Assembly (NCBI GenBank): GCA_002840015.1
Contig: PGZE01000053.1
Location: 1 to 36,675, forward strand
From: Gammaproteobacteria bacterium HGW-Gammaproteobacteria-2
GTDB lineage: Bacteria; Pseudomonadota; Gammaproteobacteria; Xanthomonadales; Xanthomonadaceae
Direction: 5' to 3'
DNA: 36,675 bases
Shown here: piece by piece, positions 33,512-36,675 of the stretch
How the letters are laid out: each line of letters begins with the position of its first letter
How positions within the stretch are numbered: the first letter of the stretch is position 1
The notes under the pieces: generated by a model
The model's database searches: none
Seen by the model: only the letters and a program-made list of their open reading frames with translations
What the model was told of the DNA's origin: nothing
Position numbers and translations under genes: made by a program

Positions 33512-33573
33512 GTGAGTTGTGTGACAGACTGCAGCGACAACTGCATTCCGGCCAAGCCTACGCGTACCGCTTG

Positions 33574-33602
33574 TTGCAGGTCAATGCGCAAGTAACTATG
33601 GT
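33574..33602 (+). promoter_or_regulatory. Candidate sigma-70 promoter for the GGDEF sensor
   Basis: TTGCAG (33574-33579) and TATGGT (33597-33602) are separated by exactly 17 nt, with the start codon 37 nt further on. On the opposite strand only a weak TTGACC box with a poor -10 is visible for the peptide cassette. Confidence 0.45.
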
Positions 33603-33638
33603 GCAAGGAATGCCCAGACCCGAGCCGAACCGACCAGA

Positions 33639-34151
33639 ATGACGATGTTTCGAGTGTTCTTCGCCATTTCTGGTCTATGGCTCTGTGCGCTCGCCGGCGC
33701 GGCGGAAGTGGGTGTGCTGCCGACAAAAACCTGGGATGTACGTCAGTTGCAGGCGGACCAAGCCCATCCCGACCCGCCGTTCTATTCCCTGGCTCAGACG
33801 AAAGAAGGCTTGATCTACGCAGGCGACCGCTACGGGCTGCTGGAGTTTGACGGCAGACAATGGCGACGTCTGCCGCTGGATAGTCCCGGCGCAGTCACGC
33901 TGTTGGGCGCGCCGCGCAGTGGTGGCCTGGTGGTCGGCGGCCCCGAGTTCCTGATGTTCTTTGCGCAGATGACGATGCCGCTGCAGGGGCAAGACCTTGG
34001 CCGCGAGCTTGCCGATGGCTTGCATGGCAGTGGCGAGTTCTGGGAGTTCGCCGAAGACCACGAGCAATGGTGTGCTCGCTCCAATTTCCTGCTGGTTTGC
34101 GCAGCCGTACATCAAGGAGATGCATGTCGGGCTCAGCCGCGTCACCGGTGA
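33639..34151 (+). pseudogene. Propeller-GGDEF sensor, N-terminal part before a frameshift
   Basis: This is the start of the sensor at 33639-36555. A signal peptide (MFRVFFAISGLWLCALAGAAE) is followed by the first Reg_prop blades (PFYSLAQTKEGLIYAGDRYGLLEFDGRQWRRLPL, then GGLVVGGPEFLMF). After about 34085 this frame loses family character, reads CAAVHQGDACRAQ and stops at 34151. The homologous continuation lies in the +1 frame. The two frames together would span about 970 residues. Whether only one base or a longer piece is missing cannot be decided by eye. Confidence 0.75.
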
Positions 34152-36555
34152 CGGCCCGAAGCTGATTGCTGGCGGTGATGTTTTTGCAGACATCAACCTG
34201 AGCACCCTGGTCGAGTCGGCCGATGGGCGAATCACGGCAGTCACCAGTGAACCGCAAGGGCTATGGGAGTGGAGCCAGGGCAAGCCGCCGACGCGAAACA
34301 CGGCAGCCACCATGCAAGGTGTCGCATTCCCGGTTGGCATCGGCCTACAGCCATTGCCAGGGCGCCTGGTGCTGCCCGAGGAAAACGGCGGTGTGGCGAT
34401 TCTCGATGCCGAGGGCATGCTGCAAGAACGCATCGAGGCCAGCGATCTGGGTGTAGCGCCCGGGGCTCAGGCAATGATGTTTGATCGTGAAGGTGGGCTC
34501 TGGGTGGCCTGGCGCAGCGCCCTTTCGCGGATCGAATACCCCTCACGCATTTCACTATTCACCATGCCCGACGCGGTCTATGGCGAATCGCTGAACCTGG
34601 CCCGAACCCAGCTTGGGGTTACCACTTGGCGTGGGCCGAACCTGTTTGTGCTGGCGCCCAACGCGCAATCCGCGCGTTGGGCATTGCAGCAACAGGCAAG
34701 CCGCACACCGGTGATCATGAACCTGAACAGCGTTAACGGATCCGACTACGCAGCCACGATACAGGGCCTGTGGCCGCTGGACGGTGGTAGCCCGGCATTG
34801 CCCACCGATCATGTTTTGGAGATTGCCGCGGTTGCAAACGACCCCGAACGTATCTGGGCTGGGCTGCGCAATGGTATCGCGCTGTTGCAGCGGAAAGCCG
34901 GCGGCTGGGGGGTAACGTTGCGCAAGGATGTGTCTTTCGAAGTGATTTCAATCCAGCAAGTCGATGCACGCACGTTGTGGCTGAGCTCGCGGGTTGGGCG
35001 GGTGGCGCGCCTGAGCCTGGGAAGTGCCGGTGACTTGCAAGCGGCCAGCATTTTGGAGTTTGGCCAGGAGGCGGGCCTGCCCAAGGCAGCGATTGCCATC
35101 GAAAAACTGGATGATCGCCTTTTGTTTTTGGTTGATCGCGGTGGCTTTCTGGAGTTTCAGGACGGGCGCTTTGTGCCCAGTGCCACCGTTCCTTTGAGCG
35201 AAACCGGGGCCATCGTCGTTGCCAAGTTCATTGACCCCATGCAACTGCTGGCAACCGATGCCAGCGGCAGCATTCGCTTGCTCAAACGCGACATCGCCGG
35301 CGTATTCCGGGTTCAGCGCAGTGTTTTTGATGACATTACCGGCATCGGTATCAGTCGTTCGATTCTGGTTGATCCCGACGGCGTTGTCTGGTTGGCCGCC
35401 GACGCAGGCGTGGTCCGAGTGGACCCCAGAATCGAATTGCCAAAAGCCAAGCCGCAACAGGTGCTGATCCGCGAAGTATCCAACAACGAAACGCCCTTGT
35501 TTGCCGGTGCGGGCAGCGTGCCCGCAGTATCGGTCAATGCCGGTTCCAATTTGCGCCTTGGTTATGCCCTGCCGAGCTACCGCGCACCCGAAATGAATCG
35601 TTACCGATCGCGCATCCGTACTGTGGATGGCGCTGAAGACTGGAGCCAGTGGAGCAACGAAACCCACCGCGATTTCACCAATTTGCCAGCCGGCGCGTTT
35701 GTATTCGAGGTGGAAGCGCTGGATGCCACTGGCGGCAGCAGCGGCATCGCGAGCGTGCCGATCACGGTGGTTGCCCCGTGGTATCAACGCAGTTGGGCTG
35801 TTATTGCCTTCTGGGTGTTGGCCTTGGCCCTGGTCTGGATGGGTGTGCAATGGCGCCTGCGTGCCCTGCGCGCACGCAGCGCCGAGCTCGAGCGCCTGGT
35901 TGCCGCCAAAACCGAGGCACTTCATATTGCCGCTACTACTGACCCACTGACTGGGCTTTGCAATCGTCATCGCTTCAGCGAATGGATTCACGATGAGATA
36001 GCCGCCATCCAGACCAAAGCCAGCGCAGCCAAAGACGATGATGCTGTGGACCTGTTCGTCGCAGCAATCGATCTGGATCATTTCAAGCTGGTCAACGACC
36101 AGCACGGGCATGCCGCTGGTGATGCCGTACTCAAGGCGGTAGCCAATCGGCTGCTGGGCTTCAAGCGCAAGGAAGACCTGATTTTCCGGTTTGGCGGCGA
36201 AGAGTTTGTCTACCTGGGCATCAATTGCCACCGCAATGACGGCAAAATACTCGCAGAGCAGATCATTAAAGCGATTGCCCTGCTCAACGTCGAACTCGAC
36301 AGCGGTGTACTCATCCAGCCGACGGCTTCGCTGGGCTGGTCGGTCTACCCGCTTTATCGCGAACGCCCGGAATTGTTCAGCCTCGACTTTGTCATCACCA
36401 TCGCTGATCGCGCCCTGTATCTGGCCAAACAGGAAGGCCGCAATCAGGCTTGTGGGCACCTCCCTAACCTGGCGGTTGATCTGCTCGACAGGGCCCAGGC
36501 GGATTGGCGCAGCAGGGTGTTCAGCCGGCATCCGGATTTTCTCAAGCGCGTCTAG
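33997..36555 (+). CDS. Propeller-Y_Y_Y-GGDEF diguanylate cyclase, C-terminal part after the frameshift
   Basis: From about 34110 this frame continues the sensor (KLIAGGDVFADINL, GGLWVAWRSALSRIEYPSRISLF, VWLAADAGVVRVD) and then a Y_Y_Y domain (RYRSRIRTVDGAEDWSQWS, FEVEALDATGG). One membrane helix follows (SWAVIAFWVLALALVWMGVQW), then a GGDEF domain with TDPLTGLCNRHRF, AAIDLDHFKLVNDQHGHAAGDAVL and the active-site GGEEF at 36193-36207. It should make c-di-GMP from two GTP. No inhibitory RxxD five residues before GGEEF is evident. The first ~35 codons of the ORF, before 34100, are not homologous. Without the frameshift this would be one sensor-cyclase read from 33639. It mirrors the kinase at 3703 in sensor design. 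Confidence 0.85.
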   Translation: MAASLPMACMAVASSGSSPKTTSNGVLAPISCWFAQPYIKEMHVGLSRVTGDGPKLIAGGDVFADINLSTLVESADGRITAVTSEPQGLWEWSQGKPPTRNTAATMQGVAFPVGIGLQPLPGRLVLPEENGGVAILDAEGMLQERIEASDLGVAPGAQAMMFDREGGLWVAWRSALSRIEYPSRISLFTMPDAVYGESLNLARTQLGVTTWRGPNLFVLAPNAQSARWALQQQASRTPVIMNLNSVNGSDYAATIQGLWPLDGGSPALPTDHVLEIAAVANDPERIWAGLRNGIALLQRKAGGWGVTLRKDVSFEVISIQQVDARTLWLSSRVGRVARLSLGSAGDLQAASILEFGQEAGLPKAAIAIEKLDDRLLFLVDRGGFLEFQDGRFVPSATVPLSETGAIVVAKFIDPMQLLATDASGSIRLLKRDIAGVFRVQRSVFDDITGIGISRSILVDPDGVVWLAADAGVVRVDPRIELPKAKPQQVLIREVSNNETPLFAGAGSVPAVSVNAGSNLRLGYALPSYRAPEMNRYRSRIRTVDGAEDWSQWSNETHRDFTNLPAGAFVFEVEALDATGGSSGIASVPITVVAPWYQRSWAVIAFWVLALALVWMGVQWRLRALRARSAELERLVAAKTEALHIAATTDPLTGLCNRHRFSEWIHDEIAAIQTKASAAKDDDAVDLFVAAIDLDHFKLVNDQHGHAAGDAVLKAVANRLLGFKRKEDLIFRFGGEEFVYLGINCHRNDGKILAEQIIKAIALLNVELDSGVLIQPTASLGWSVYPLYRERPELFSLDFVITIADRALYLAKQEGRNQACGHLPNLAVDLLDRAQADWRSRVFSRHPDFLKRV

Positions 36556-36576
36556 CGCGCCGCCTGACGGGCGCTT

Positions 36577-36675
36577 TGAACCGCCCCGGGATTTGAGGAG
36601 GCTCCAACTCTTGAGAGAATGGAGCCATGAACAAGTCTACGAAGTTTTCCCCTGAGGTTCGCGAGCGCGCGGTGC
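36577..36675 (+). mobile_element. IS3-family insertion sequence, left end, truncated by window edge
   Basis: The sequence TGAACCGCCCCGGG at 36577 is a typical IS3-group left terminus beginning with TGA. It is followed by a short leader and an orfA start at 36627. The right part lies beyond the window. It begins 21 bp after the GGDEF gene stop codon. Confidence 0.8.
36627..36675 (+). CDS. IS3-family transposase OrfA, 5' fragment
   Basis: The first 16 codons read MNKSTKFSPEVRERAV, the usual opening of an IS3-group OrfA helix-turn-helix protein that binds the element ends. GGAG lies 3 nt upstream of the ATG. The reading frame runs off the right edge. In complete elements a downstream orfB encodes the DDE catalytic domain. 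Confidence 0.85.
   Translation, partial: MNKSTKFSPEVRERAV

Noticed and set aside
33304-33726. A 140-codon minus-strand frame covering the small peptide gene
   Set aside because: It is Arg/Ser-rich, crosses the divergent promoter region and has no ribosome site; the 53-codon frame with GGGGAGAG is better supported.
34948-36531. A 527-codon minus-strand frame over the GGDEF sensor
   Set aside because: It overlaps the Y_Y_Y and GGDEF domains, which are unmistakable on the plus strand.

Overview
The window reads as a GC-rich gammaproteobacterial chromosome segment, most likely Xanthomonadales/Lysobacterales (Rhodanobacter/Dokdonella/Lysobacter type). The reasons are the gene orders gpmI-envC-ctpA and ybeD-lipB-lipA, polA divergent from a DUF2782 gene, two large beta-propeller ('Reg_prop'/Y_Y_Y) sensors, and short GTGGGAGC-type palindromic intergenic repeats. 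This placement rests on recalled gene orders, not on a search.

Layout. 1-2481 is a scar: an RHS/YD-repeat gene remnant (-), a DDE transposase, and a 5'-truncated PLP decarboxylase that also lacks its catalytic-lysine loop. 2456-3554 is a cytochrome b561/YceI operon (-). 3703-7239 is a hybrid histidine kinase, followed by a 230-bp field of heptamer repeats. 7485-10128 is polA (-), split by a deletion and frameshift. 10268-11228 holds a DUF2782 protein and a gamma-carbonic anhydrase. 11266-13993 holds an M28 peptidase lipoprotein and a secreted 'TVNG'-repeat protein, separated by REP-like repeats. 14097-18507 is gpmI-envC-ctpA. 18585-22667 is the lipoate region: ybeD with a 7-bp duplication that fuses its frame to lipB, then an ABM-fold protein, HigBA, a small membrane protein, an addiction-module/ParE pair, and lipA. 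22855-25300 holds the Tsp/Prc protease, which lacks about 30 residues of its PDZ domain, and a small unknown protein. 25644-28376 is ppc (-), 28511-29944 an APC permease, and 29978-30751 a YceI lipoprotein. 30855-33499 (-) is a three-gene cassette: a 53-aa proline-rich peptide gene, a 2OG-Fe(II) oxygenase and a cupin-containing protein. 33639-36555 is a propeller-GGDEF sensor broken by a frameshift. The window ends inside an IS3-family element.

How the genes work together. Envelope maintenance is the main housekeeping theme: EnvC activates amidases, while CtpA and Tsp trim periplasmic proteins. LipB and LipA make protein-bound lipoate, and PEP carboxylase feeds the TCA cycle. The two propeller sensors would read external signals and output phosphotransfer and c-di-GMP respectively, the second only if its frameshift is tolerated.

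The best candidate for an undescribed system is the minus-strand cassette at 30855-33499. It is a tight peptide/oxygenase/cupin operon whose first gene is only 53 codons long, with a strong Shine-Dalgarno and a proline-rich C-terminus, so it looks like a substrate-plus-modifying-enzymes set. A second theme is the number of short indels in conserved genes (polA, prc, ybeD, the decarboxylase, the GGDEF sensor). This could reflect genome decay, repeat-driven deletion or assembly error, and raw reads would separate these.
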